Source of the DNA: DASUAS01 sp963720765
GTDB lineage: Bacteria > Actinomycetota > Acidimicrobiia > IMCC26256 > DASPTH01
Assembly: GCA_963720765.1 (NCBI GenBank)
Contig: CAVRGS010000003.1
Location: 124,001-188,000, forward strand
DNA: 64,000 bases
Direction of reading: 5' to 3'
Position numbers and translations under genes: made by a program. Positions 16,737-25,072 of the stretch are shown piece by piece. Positions within the stretch are counted from its first letter, which is position 1, and every line of letters begins with the position of its first letter. The notes under the pieces were generated by a model. That model ran no database searches. It was not told the DNA's origin and saw only the letters and a program-made list of their open reading frames with translations.

Positions 16737-18503
16737 GTGAGCGACGAGTCCCGTGAATTCGTGTCGGGAAATCCCGGACGCGACGTGCAGCGTGTCGGCA
16801 CCGCACGCTTCCTGGGGGAGGACGTCGCCAAGGTGCACGATCCCGTATGGGGCGTCATCGGCACGCTCGGTGACAGTCAGTGCTACCTCGGCGTGAGGTC
16901 GAAGGTCGACGCGGTGCACGAGGCGCTGGCGGCGCGGATCCACGACGACGACCTCCCGGTGCGTCTGATCGCACCGGCGTTCACCCTCGGTGTGTCCGAC
17001 GGCCAGCTCAACGGCACCGACCGCATGCGCTACTCATTGACGAGTCGTGAGCTGGTGAACGACAGCACGGAGGCGCACCTCAAGGCCAACGACATGGCGG
17101 GAGTGATCGCGGTCGTCGCCTGCGACAAGCCCCCTGTCGGCACCCTCGCCGCCCTGCTCGAGCACAACGCCCCGGCGCTGATGCTCTCCGACGGGTCGAT
17201 CCATCCCGGCATCGATCCCGTCACCGGCAAGCCCATCGACCTCGTGACCGCGTTCCAGTTCGCCGCCGATCCCGACCCCGAGGTGCGTGCGCGCCTCGCG
17301 CTCCACGCGTGTCCCGGCCAGGGCAGCTGCGGCGGCATGTTCACGTACAACACCATGCAGACGTTCATCGGCGTCCTCGGCATGGAGCCGCTGCACATGG
17401 TCGCGCCGGCGTCCGACGACACGCGCCGCACCAAGACGTTCCCCGAGGAGCTCGCTGCGCTCCTGGCGAAGATCAGCACGGCCGGTCTCCGTCCGCGTGA
17501 CATCGTCACCCCGGCTGCGCTGCGCAACGCCTTCGTCGTGGTGATGGCCATGGGTGGTTCCACCAACGTGGTGCTCCACGGCCCGGAGATCGCCCGCGCC
17601 GCGGGCTACGACCTCTGGGACGACGTGATCAGCCAGCACGAATTCAACGAGCTCTCGCACCGGCTTCCGGTCCTCGTCAACCTGCGGCCCTTCGGCGAGT
17701 ACTCGATGGTCGACGTCGACGCCATCGGCGGTGTGGCCGTCGTCGTGAGGGAGCTGCTCGGCGCCGGGGTGCTCGACGGCTCGGCGCTCACCTGCACCGG
17801 CGAGACGCTGGCCGAACAGATCGAACGGCTCGACCCGCCGGCACCGGACGGCGAGGTGGTGCTCCCGGTGAGCGCGCCGTTCAAGCCCACCGGCGGGCTC
17901 CGCCTCCTGCAGGGCAACCTCGCGCCCGAGGGCGGCGCCATCCTCAAGGTGGCGGGCGTCGAGGGCGGCATCATCGACGGGCGGTTCACCGGTCGCGCCC
18001 GCGTGTTCGAGGGTGAGTCGTCGCTCATCGCCGCGCTCGAGGACTCGCCCGACTCGTTCGCCGACGGCGACATCGTCGTCGTGCGCTACGAGGGCCCTCG
18101 CGGCGCACCCGGCATGCCCGAGATGCTCGATCCGACATCGCGCATCACGGCACTGAGTCGTGCCCGGGGGATCACCGTCGCGCTCATGACCGACGGACGG
18201 TTCTCGGGCGGCTCCGTGGGACTCGTCATCGGGCACGTCTCGCCGGAGGCGTTTCTCGGTGGTCCGATCGCGTTGATCCACGACGGAGACACGATCACCG
18301 TCGACCTCAACGCCGATGCGCTCGACTGCGTCGAGCTCGCCGACCGCGACACGCTGCGGGCACGCACCCAGGCGTGGGACGATGCCGTCGCTGCCAACGG
18401 GGGGATCCACCCCGACGCCCCGACGGTGGACACCCGAGTGTTGAAGCGGTTCCGCGCCACCGCCAGCTCCGCCCTGCGCGGGGCGGGTGTCACGAACGAC
18501 TGA
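16737..18503 (+). CDS. IlvD/Edd family dehydratase, divergent (dihydroxy-acid dehydratase?)
   Basis: A 588-aa Fe-S dehydratase. Family marks are GVSDGQ, Cys in VVACDKPP and Cys in CPGQGSCGGMFTYNTM, MAMGGSTN, and the C-terminal TDGRFSGGSVGLVIGHVSPEA. Family members remove water from dihydroxy acids using a [2Fe-2S] or [4Fe-4S] cluster. Several core positions differ from standard IlvD (for example CDKPPVGTLAALLEHNAP in place of the usual CDKxxPGMLMA), so a sugar-acid dehydratase is possible. The window also holds ilvBNC, missing only this step, which favours dihydroxy-acid dehydratase for branched-chain amino acids, but it is not next to them. GTG start. The glycosylase gene follows after 5 nt. 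Confidence 0.78.
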   Translation: MSDESREFVSGNPGRDVQRVGTARFLGEDVAKVHDPVWGVIGTLGDSQCYLGVRSKVDAVHEALAARIHDDDLPVRLIAPAFTLGVSDGQLNGTDRMRYSLTSRELVNDSTEAHLKANDMAGVIAVVACDKPPVGTLAALLEHNAPALMLSDGSIHPGIDPVTGKPIDLVTAFQFAADPDPEVRARLALHACPGQGSCGGMFTYNTMQTFIGVLGMEPLHMVAPASDDTRRTKTFPEELAALLAKISTAGLRPRDIVTPAALRNAFVVVMAMGGSTNVVLHGPEIARAAGYDLWDDVISQHEFNELSHRLPVLVNLRPFGEYSMVDVDAIGGVAVVVRELLGAGVLDGSALTCTGETLAEQIERLDPPAPDGEVVLPVSAPFKPTGGLRLLQGNLAPEGGAILKVAGVEGGIIDGRFTGRARVFEGESSLIAALEDSPDSFADGDIVVVRYEGPRGAPGMPEMLDPTSRITALSRARGITVALMTDGRFSGGSVGLVIGHVSPEAFLGGPIALIHDGDTITVDLNADALDCVELADRDTLRARTQAWDDAVAANGGIHPDAPTVDTRVLKRFRATASSALRGAGVTND

Positions 18504-18508
18504 CGCGC

Positions 18509-19294
18509 GTGCCCGAGATCCTCGAGGTCGAGACCGCGCGCGCGCTGCTCGACGCCCGGGCGCTCGACCGCGAGATCGCCAAGGTGCACGCGCCCGACGC
18601 GTGGTTCCTCAAGCGTGGCCTCACGCCACCGGCGGTGCGCGCCGCACTGCAGGGCCAGTCGTTCACGCACGCGCGTCGACGCGGCAAGTTGATCCTGGTC
18701 GACGTGTCGTCCGGCGCCGTGCTGGGCCTGCACCTGGGCATGAGCGGTCGTGTGTTGGTCGACGACGAAGCCGCCGGTGATCCGCTGCTCTACGCCAGCA
18801 ACAAAGCCGATCCCGCGTGGCACCGCTTCGGCGTGTCGTTCACCGACGGTGGGTCGATGCACCTGCGCGACCCGCGCCGACTCGGCGCGGTGGAGCTCGA
18901 TCCCGACGAGGACCGCCTCGGTCCCGACGCCTTCGGCCTCACCCTGGCGCAGCTGCGGGCGATGACGGCCAAGAGCCGAGCGCCCGTGAAGGCGCTCATC
19001 ATGGACCAGTCGCGCATCGCCGGCCTCGGCAACCTCCTCTGCGACGAAGTGCTGTGGCGGGCCGGCATCGACCCAGCTCGTCCGGCGAACGAGCTCACCG
19101 ACGACGAGGTCAAGCGCCTGCACCGGGCCGTTCGCGACACGTTGCGGGTCCTCGGCCGGCGTGGTGGCTCTCACACCGGCGATCTCACGTCGGCCCGCGG
19201 GCCTGGTCTCCATTGCCCCAAGGACGGCGCGCCCCTGCTACGGCGCACGGTGGGAGGTCGGACCACCTACTCGTGTCCCGTCCACCAGGTCTGA
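18509..19294 (+). CDS. Fpg/Nei family DNA glycosylase with altered zinc finger
   Basis: A 261-aa base-excision enzyme. With the GTG read as Met the N-terminus is M-P-E-I-L-E-V-E, giving the catalytic Pro2 and Glu3; the beta-hairpin Lys is in RRGKLILV, and the helix-two-turn-helix includes SRIAGLGNLLCDEVLWRAGIDP. Residues around 235-258 replace the usual Cys4 finger by LHCPKDG ... YSCPVHQ, so only two Cys remain with an Asp and His at the other positions. A zinc site of His/Cys type, or a zincless finger as in some mycobacterial paralogues, is possible. Substrate (8-oxoG versus oxidised pyrimidine) cannot be set. It lies 5 nt after the dehydratase gene. Confidence 0.87.
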   Translation: MPEILEVETARALLDARALDREIAKVHAPDAWFLKRGLTPPAVRAALQGQSFTHARRRGKLILVDVSSGAVLGLHLGMSGRVLVDDEAAGDPLLYASNKADPAWHRFGVSFTDGGSMHLRDPRRLGAVELDPDEDRLGPDAFGLTLAQLRAMTAKSRAPVKALIMDQSRIAGLGNLLCDEVLWRAGIDPARPANELTDDEVKRLHRAVRDTLRVLGRRGGSHTGDLTSARGPGLHCPKDGAPLLRRTVGGRTTYSCPVHQV

Positions 19295-19346
19295 CTGGCC
19301 CGCCGTTCTCACAACTCCCTCATCTGCGCGGTGGTCTCGTACGAGC

Positions 19347-20073
19347 ATGAGCACCACCACCCCGCGCCGTGCCGGGCTGCGCATCGCCTCGGTGTGGGCT
19401 CCGGTCCGGGAGTCACTCGGTCGCGATCGCGCTCCGGTGTTCCCGTGGGTCGCGCTGGGCCTCGCCGGCGCCGTGGTCGCGACCGCGGTGGTGACCGGCG
19501 CCTACGGGCACGAGGTGCCGGCTCACCTCGCCGCGTCGGCGGGCGTGGGCTGGCCCACGCTGCTCGACGGCCGCTGGTGGACGCTCGGGACGTCGTTCCT
19601 GTTGACGCGCGACTGGTTCATGGCCTCGACCATGCCGATCTGCCTGTTCCTCGGTCTGTCGTTCTACGAGCGGCGGGCGGGGCACACGCGGCACCTTCGT
19701 CGTCGCGATGGTGGGTCACGTGACCGGCACGGTGATCGTCGCGCTCGCGTTCGCGCCGCTCGCGCTGACGCACGTGCCGATGCTGGTCCGTGCCGCCGAC
19801 AACGTCGACTATGGCGGCTCGATGGCGATCGCGGCGGGCCTCGGTGCACTCGTCGGGTTCGTGCACGATCGCCGGCTGACCCTGCTCGCGATCGCCCTCG
19901 GGGTAGCTGGGCTCCTGGTGCACCACCAGATGGCGGACTGGGGCCACGCAGTCGCGCTGCCGCTCGGCTACCTGGTGAGCCGGAAGTCCTCTCCCCGTGA
20001 CCTGGCACGGCTCACGGTGGTGCTGTGCGCAGTCACGATCATCGCAGTCGGTGTCGTTGGCGGGGCGGGGTGA
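19347..20073 (+). CDS. Rhomboid-like membrane protein 1 (frameshift near 19691)
   Basis: About 242 aa with six or so membrane helices. The first frame gives PWVALGLAGAVVATAVVTGA and MASTMPICLFLGLSFYE; after one surplus base near 19691 the next frame gives TFVVAMVGHVTGTVIVALAF and the rest to 20073. Two features recall rhomboid proteases: a Ser in a Gly-rich helix start (DYGGSMAIAAG, G-x-S pattern) and a His near the last helix (DWGHAVALPLGYLV). This matches the actinobacterial rhomboid-like family, whose protease activity is unproved. Its stop shares one base with the start of the paralogue that follows. Confidence 0.68.
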
Positions 20074-20781
20074 TGACGGCGAACACCGCGCTCACACCGA
20101 TGTCCGGACCGCCGGCGGGACCTCGAGCGCGCGTGATGGTTCCACGTGTCGGCGGCAGTGGTCGCGGTGCTCGGCGCGTGCACGCTGGTGACCGTCGCGG
20201 GCAAGATGTCGGGCACCGCGTCGGCGGTGAGCTACCTGGCGAAGTACTCACCGGACCGGCTGGCCCACGGACGCGTGTGGACACTCCCGACGTCGGCCTT
20301 CCTGCTCGGCCACCCCCGGATGATCGGCCCCACCACCTTCTTCACGGTGTTGTTCTTCCTGCCCTACGTGCTGTGCCGCGGCATCGTGCGAGCCGGAGTC
20401 GTGGCCATGAGCGGGCATCTCCTCTCGACCCTCGTCGTGGCCGCTGTCGTCCTCCCTGCCGCCGCCCTCGGGTCACCTACCTACCTCTCCGTCGCCCACA
20501 AGCTCGACTACGGCACCTCCGCGGCGCTCGCGGCCTGCGCCGGCGGCCTCGTCGTCGTGATCGGGCGTCGAAGGCCGAGGCTGGCCGGCATCGTGCTGGC
20601 GCTCGTGACGCTGTGGTTCGTGCGCGAGTTCGCGCTCTACCGCCATCCGTCGACCGACGTGCCTGACGTCGAGCACCTGGTCGCGCTGGCGACCGGCGTC
20701 TTCCTGGAGTGGTGGCTGAGCCGCCGGGCGGCGGCGCGCGCCGCTGCGTCCCGGATCCCTGCCATCGGGCGGGGCGAGTGA
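20073..20781 (+). CDS. Rhomboid-like membrane protein 2 (frameshift near 20145)
   Basis: About 235 aa, a paralogue of the preceding gene. After a short N-terminus (MTANTALTPMSGPPAGPRAR) one surplus base near 20145 shifts to the frame with VSAAVVAVLGACTLVTVAG, FFTVLFFLPYVLCRGIVRAG and the others. It has the same candidate dyad: Ser in LDYGTSAALAAC and His in DVEHLVALATGVFLEWW. The shared start/stop with gene 1 suggests that the two proteins are made together and may form a pair. The two-component system follows on the same strand after 32 nt. Confidence 0.68.
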
Positions 20782-20801
20782 GCGCAGCCCGGCTGTCTCC
20801 C

Positions 20802-20807
20802 TACCAT
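20802..20807 (+). promoter_or_regulatory. -10 element TACCAT of the two-component system
   Basis: TACCAT ends 6 nt before the GTG at 20814 (VRVLVVEDE), supporting that start and a leaderless message. Confidence 0.45.
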
Positions 20808-20813
20808 CGTGAT

Positions 20814-21489
20814 GTGCGGGTGCTCGTCGTCGAGGACGAGGTCAAGATGGCGTCGCTGGTGAAGCGCGGCGCTCGAACGGGAGGGATACGCGGTCGACGT
20901 CGCCGGCACCGGTGAAGACGGCCTCTGGTATGCCACCGAGAACGAGTACGACGCCGTCGTGCTGGACGTGATGATCCCGACACCCGATGGGTTCGAGGTC
21001 TGTCGTGAGCTGCGCAGCCGTGGTCGTTGGGCGCCGGTGCTGCTCCTGACCGCACGCGACAGCGTGGACGACCGCGTGACCGGCCTCGACGCCGGCGCCG
21101 ACGACTACCTCGCCAAGCCGTTCTCGTTCGCGGAGCTCGCCGCTCGCCTGCGAGCGCTCACCCGGCGCGGCGCGATCGCACGGCCCACGGTGCTCGTCGC
21201 CGACGATCTCACGCTCGATCCGGCGACCCATGAGGTGCGGCGAGGAGACACCGAGATCGAGCTGAGCCCGAAGGAGTTCGCGCTCCTCGAACTGTTCCTC
21301 CGTCATCCCGGCGAGGTGCTCACGCGCACCGCGATCCTCGAACACGCGTGGGACTTCGCGTATGACGGCACATCGAACGTGGTCGACGTCTACGTGCGGT
21401 ATCTGCGCGAGAAGATCGACCGGCCGTTCGGTCGCGAGACGATCAGGACGGTGCGCGGTGTCGGATACCGGCTCAACACCGCAGCCTGA
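20814..21489 (+). CDS. OmpR-family response regulator (frameshift near 20867)
   Basis: About 225 aa. The receiver domain has acidic VVEDE, the phospho-acceptor Asp in VVLDVMIPTPDG, Thr in LLTARD and Lys in YLAKPF. The C-terminal winged helix ends with SNVVDVYVRYLREKID and RTVRGVGYRL. A surplus G near 20867 breaks the frame between VKRG and LEREGYAVDV; removing it gives the normal VKRALEREGY. Start is the GTG at 20814. The sensor kinase gene overlaps its 3' end by 32 nt, so they are one two-component system. Targets may include the neighbouring MprF-like gene. Confidence 0.9.
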
Positions 21490-22884
21490 CCTCCCGCGGC
21501 GCTTCCGGCTGCGCCCGCACACCCTGCGCGGGCGGCTCACGCTCGTGTTCGCGCTGGTGACGCTCGGGCTCTCACTCGCGGTGGGGGTCGCGGTCGAGGT
21601 GCAGTTCCGGTCGGCGCTCCGCTCCGCCGTCGATCAGGGCCTCGAGACGCGCTTCGACGACGTGGTGCAGCAGATCGAGCAGACGCAGTCGGCGCGGACG
21701 GTACGGCCGGTCATCCCCGACGCCGAGGCGCTCGCGCAGGTCCTGGACCCGCAGGGCCAGATCGTCGCCGGGGCGCCCCGCACGCTCGGGCTGCGTGCGG
21801 TGCTCACCCGCGCCCAGTTCCTCACGGCGAGGGACCACCGGATCCGGATCGACGCCGACACCGGGCCGCGGGGAGACCACGTGCGCCTCCTCGCGGGACC
21901 TTCGCGCACGGGTGGCGTCGTCGTGGTGGGGACGACGCTCGAAGAGGTCACGAGGGCGCAGCACCGCCTCGAGCTCGCGCTCGGTGTGAGCCTGCCGCTG
22001 CTCGCGGGGCTGGTGACGCTGCTGGGCTGGTTCATCGCCGGCGCCGCGCTCCGCCCGGTGCAGTCGATGATCGTGGAGGCGGACGAGATCTCGGCGCGAG
22101 CGGCGCGCCAGGTGCGGCGCCGACTCACGGTGCCCGATCGCGCTGGTGACGAGCTCGTCGAGCTGGCACGTACGTTGAACCACCTCCTCGAGCGCATCGA
22201 GGACTCCTACGAGCGCGAACGAGTGTTCCTCGACGACGCGAGCCACGAGTTGCGGACACCCATCGCGATCGCTCGCGGCGAGCTCGAGCTCGCGCGCATG
22301 CAGGTCGAGGACGGTACCGAGACCGCGGCGTCGCTCGATTCCGCGCTGGAGGAGGTCGAGCGCCTCGAGCATCTCGCGTCGAGCCTGCTGGTGCTCGCTC
22401 GCTCGCGGCGGCGGCCCCGCCCCCCGACCAGGTGGTACCGCTGAGGGAGCTCGCGGTGCGCGCCGCGCACGATGCGGTCAGCGTGCGGGCGACCGACCGC
22501 TCCGAGCCCGTGCGGATCGACCTCATCGGCGATGCCGCGACGTTGGGTGACCCCGAGGCGCTCGAGCGGGCGCTGCGCAACGTGATCGAGAACGCGGAGC
22601 GCCACGCGCGCTCGCGCATCGAGGTGCGACTGTTCTCCGACGACGACGCCGCGGTGGTGGAGATCGCCGACGACGGGCCTGGCTTCTCGCCGGAAGCGCT
22701 CGCGCACGGCTTCGACCGCTTCACGCCCGGCGACAGCCCCGACGCGCACGGTGGCGCCGGGCTCGGGCTCGCGATCGTCCATGCGATCGTCACCGCCCAC
22801 CGCGGCACCGTGGAGGTCACCAACCGGGACGGAGGCGCGGTCGTGGCCGTGCGCCTGCCGGTCGCCGTCGCCGTCGGCGCGTGA
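21458..22884 (+). CDS. Sensor histidine kinase (frameshift near 22410)
   Basis: About 475 aa. Membrane helices lie near residues 24-46 (LTLVFALVTLGLSLAVGV) and 174-196, with an extracytoplasmic sensor domain between. A HAMP segment follows, then the H-box ERVFLDDASHELRTPIAIA. After a frame break near 22410 (one base lost or two gained in a CG-rich repeat) come the N-box RNVIENAERHA and ATP-lid ADDGPGF and GAGLGLAIV. The GTG at 21458 inside the regulator gene is the likely start. The sensor domain of about 130 residues has no recognised ligand motif. With the regulator and the downstream MprF-like gene it could form an envelope-stress unit. Confidence 0.88.
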
Positions 22885-22975
22885 ACCATCTCATCGAGTT
22901 CTCACGTCCGAGACCGCATCATCACCGTAGCGAGACGCTCCGGGAGCCGACGCGGGTTCCCCACGGTGGTGCCAC

Positions 22976-24742
22976 ATGAAGATGCCCTCCATCCCAACGG
23001 CACGAGCCGAGCTCCCCCGGCGGTCATCCCGGACGTCCCGCCTCCTCACCCTCGGACTCCGGCCCCCGGTTCTCGGCGTGGCGGTGGCGCTGGTGGGTGC
23101 GATCGGCGTCGTCTCCGCGCTGACGCCCTCGCTGCCCCGACGAATCGGGGTCGTGGAAGGGATCTTCGACGCCGAGGTCGTCCACCTCGCCGCCGGCACC
23201 ACCGCCCTGGTCGGGTTCGTGCTGCTGCTGCTCGGCCGGGGCATCGCCCGACGACGGCATGCCGCGTTCGTGGCCGCGCTGGGCCTGTTGATCGTCTCGG
23301 CGGCCACACATCTGGTGAAAGGCCTCGACGTCGAGGAGACCGCCATCGCGCTCGGGGTCGCGTTGCTCCTCGTCCGGGCGCGCGGCCAGTTCACCGTCGC
23401 CACACCCCCCGGTCGGTTCCGTCGGGTCGCGCTGGTGGCCGCCGGGCTCTTCCTCGTCGACCTGACCTTCGGCACGGTGGTGATGGTGGTCGACGGCACG
23501 ACCCACCCGCGGATCCCGGTGAAGCCCGTGCGTGGGCTCGTCGAGACCCTGCATCTCCTCGGGGGCGCGGGCGGGACGGTGCACCTTCACGGGCCGGGCC
23601 GCGTGCTGCCGCTCGTGCTCGTGGGGCTCGGCTTCGTGACCGCCACGGTGGTGCTGGTCGTGGCGCTCGCGCCCGCGCCGGACCGTGCGCGCCGGACGAC
23701 GGCGCGCCTGCGTGCGCTCGCCGATCGTCCCGACGGCGACACGCTCGACCCGTTCGCGCTGCGTGCCGACAAGAACCACGTGCTCTCGGGCGACGGGCGC
23801 GCAGCTGTCGCGTACCGCCTCGTGGCCGGCGTGGGCCTCGCGTCCGGCGATCCGGTCGGCGAGCCGGAGTCGTTCGCCGACGCGGTCGCCCGGTTCGTCG
23901 AGTTGTGTGACGCGCACGGGTGGCGACCGGCGTTCATGGGTGTCCGTGGGGACCGCCTGGCGCTCTACGAGGCCGCGGGGTTCCGCTCCGAGTACCTCGG
24001 CGACGAGGCGATCGTCGCGGTCGAAGGGTTCACGCTCGACGGGCGCTCGATGCGCGGCGTCCGCCAAGCGGTCAACCGCACTCGGAACCACGGCATCACG
24101 ACCGACGTCGTGCGCGAGGGTGACCTCGATCCCGTGCTCCGGGCCGAGCTCGCCGCGGTCGCCGAGCGCGGCCGCGAGGGCGCACCCGAGCGGGGCTTCT
24201 CGATGGCGCTCGACGGGCTGCTCTCGGGCCGCGATCCTGACTGCGTCGTGGTCGTGGCGCGTGACGAGGACGGGCGGGCGTTCGCGTTCCAACGCTACGT
24301 GCCCTGCCGCGCCGGCGCGGGTCTGTCGCTCGACGCGATGCGCCGAGACCGCGTCGGTCCCAACGGGGTGAACGAGCGCCTCATCGTCGACACCGTCGAG
24401 TGGGGTCGCGCCCACGGCATCGACGACGTGTCGCTCAACTTCGCGTTCGGTCGCGCCCTGCTCGACGAGGGCTCCGAGGTGACCGGACCGCGGCGCGCCC
24501 AGGTGTGGCTGCTCCGTCGCCTGAACCCCTGGTTCCAGATCGAGTCGCTGTTGCGCTTCAACGCGAAGTTCGCGCCCCGCTGGGTGCCGCGGTATCTCGT
24601 GTACCGGTCGCTGGCCGACCTGCCCGCGGTCGCAGCCGCGGCGGCGAGCGCCGAGGGGTTCCTCCCGTTCGACCGCTCGCCCGAATCGCGGGGAGCTCGT
24701 GCTCGCGGACCGCGCCGACCCCGCCGGGTCGCGGCGGCCTGA
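22976..24742 (+). CDS. DUF2156/MprF-like membrane protein, putative lysyl-phosphatidylglycerol synthase
   Basis: A 588-aa protein. The first 240 residues hold about six membrane helices (for example VLGVAVALVGAIGVVSALTP and HLAAGTTALVGFVLLLLG). Residues about 265-560 form the double GNAT-like DUF2156 domain with LRADKNHVLSGDGRAAVAYR, FMGVRGDRLALYEAAGF and SLNFAFGRALLDEG. In MprF this domain transfers an amino acid from aminoacyl-tRNA to phosphatidylglycerol, making the membrane more cationic and more resistant to peptides. The membrane part is shorter than full MprF, so flippase activity is doubtful. It sits 91 nt after the two-component genes, a common partnership in envelope defence. Start is ATG 22976 or 22982. 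Confidence 0.82.
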   Translation: MKMPSIPTARAELPRRSSRTSRLLTLGLRPPVLGVAVALVGAIGVVSALTPSLPRRIGVVEGIFDAEVVHLAAGTTALVGFVLLLLGRGIARRRHAAFVAALGLLIVSAATHLVKGLDVEETAIALGVALLLVRARGQFTVATPPGRFRRVALVAAGLFLVDLTFGTVVMVVDGTTHPRIPVKPVRGLVETLHLLGGAGGTVHLHGPGRVLPLVLVGLGFVTATVVLVVALAPAPDRARRTTARLRALADRPDGDTLDPFALRADKNHVLSGDGRAAVAYRLVAGVGLASGDPVGEPESFADAVARFVELCDAHGWRPAFMGVRGDRLALYEAAGFRSEYLGDEAIVAVEGFTLDGRSMRGVRQAVNRTRNHGITTDVVREGDLDPVLRAELAAVAERGREGAPERGFSMALDGLLSGRDPDCVVVVARDEDGRAFAFQRYVPCRAGAGLSLDAMRRDRVGPNGVNERLIVDTVEWGRAHGIDDVSLNFAFGRALLDEGSEVTGPRRAQVWLLRRLNPWFQIESLLRFNAKFAPRWVPRYLVYRSLADLPAVAAAAASAEGFLPFDRSPESRGARARGPRRPRRVAAA

Positions 24743-24889
24743 CCGGTAGGGGGAGGGGAGGGATCGTGCACGTCGCCGTCGCCGAGATCGTGAGCTGGGA
24801 GCTCCTCCTGGTCCTCGCCAGGCGTCCAGAGCGTTCCGCCGGGGGCTCGAACACGAGGAGGAGGGCGAGCCGGGTGAACCGACAACGAC
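24743..24889. other. Gene-free stretch before the ilv leader
   Basis: With the leader region this makes a 330-nt gap between the MprF-like gene and ilvB. I see a purine-rich patch (24750-24762), and a CTCCTCCT/AGGAGGAG pair about 45 nt apart that could form a long-loop hairpin. An in-frame GTG at 24766 would extend the ilv leader to 66 codons, but the extension has no leader-like character. Confidence 0.4.
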
Positions 24890-24918
24890 TTGCACCGATG
24901 GCCGTCATCGGTCATAGT
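24890..24918 (+). promoter_or_regulatory. Putative promoter of ilvBNC
   Basis: TTGCAC (24890-24895) and CATAGT (24913-24918) are separated by the ideal 17 nt. Transcription would start near 24925, almost at the leader ATG at 24928. Confidence 0.45.
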
Positions 24919-24927
24919 GGACGGCTC

Positions 24928-24966
24928 ATGCAGTACTCGCCGGCCACCATTCTCGTACTCACGTAG
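24928..24966 (+). CDS. ilvBNC leader peptide (attenuation), 12 aa
   Basis: The short frame encodes M-Q-Y-S-P-A-T-I-L-V-L-T and stops. Four successive codons for Ile, Leu, Val and Leu are the end-product amino acids of the operon, exactly what a ribosome-mediated attenuator needs: a ribosome stalled there when branched-chain aminoacyl-tRNA is scarce would change folding of the RNA just downstream. The rho-independent hairpin follows 30 nt later and ilvB starts 106 nt after the leader stop. The peptide is too short for ordinary gene calling. The function is inferred from this layout, which is well known for ilv operons of actinobacteria such as Corynebacterium and Streptomyces. Confidence 0.82.
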   Translation: MQYSPATILVLT

Positions 24967-24992
24967 CGCACGCGGTCACCTCGCGCGTGCGC
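24966..24992 (+). promoter_or_regulatory. Upstream attenuator hairpin of ilvBNC
   Basis: A perfect 9-bp stem, GCGCACGCG (24966-24974) with CGCGTGCGC (24984-24992), starts within the leader stop codon. A ribosome finishing or stalling on the leader would cover different parts of it, so it is the likely pause or antiterminator-competing element. Confidence 0.6.
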
Positions 24993-24995
24993 TTC

Positions 24996-25021
24996 GCCTC
25001 CGCTCCGGCGGGGGCTTTTTT
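24996..25021 (+). terminator. Rho-independent attenuator before ilvB
   Basis: Stem GCCTCCGC (24996-25003) pairs with GCGGGGGC (25008-25015) around a 4-nt loop, with one T-G wobble, and is followed directly by six T (25016-25021). It lies between the leader peptide and ilvB, so it should stop transcription when branched-chain amino acids are plentiful. Confidence 0.82.
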
Positions 25022-25072
25022 CTGCCCGGATTCATTCGGAACTCGTCAGCACCCCAAGCGAAAGCCACGATC

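Noticed and set aside
24766..24927. A 66-codon version of the ilv leader from GTG 24766
   Set aside because: The extension has no recurring branched-chain codons and would precede the proposed promoter; the 12-codon leader fits the attenuator.
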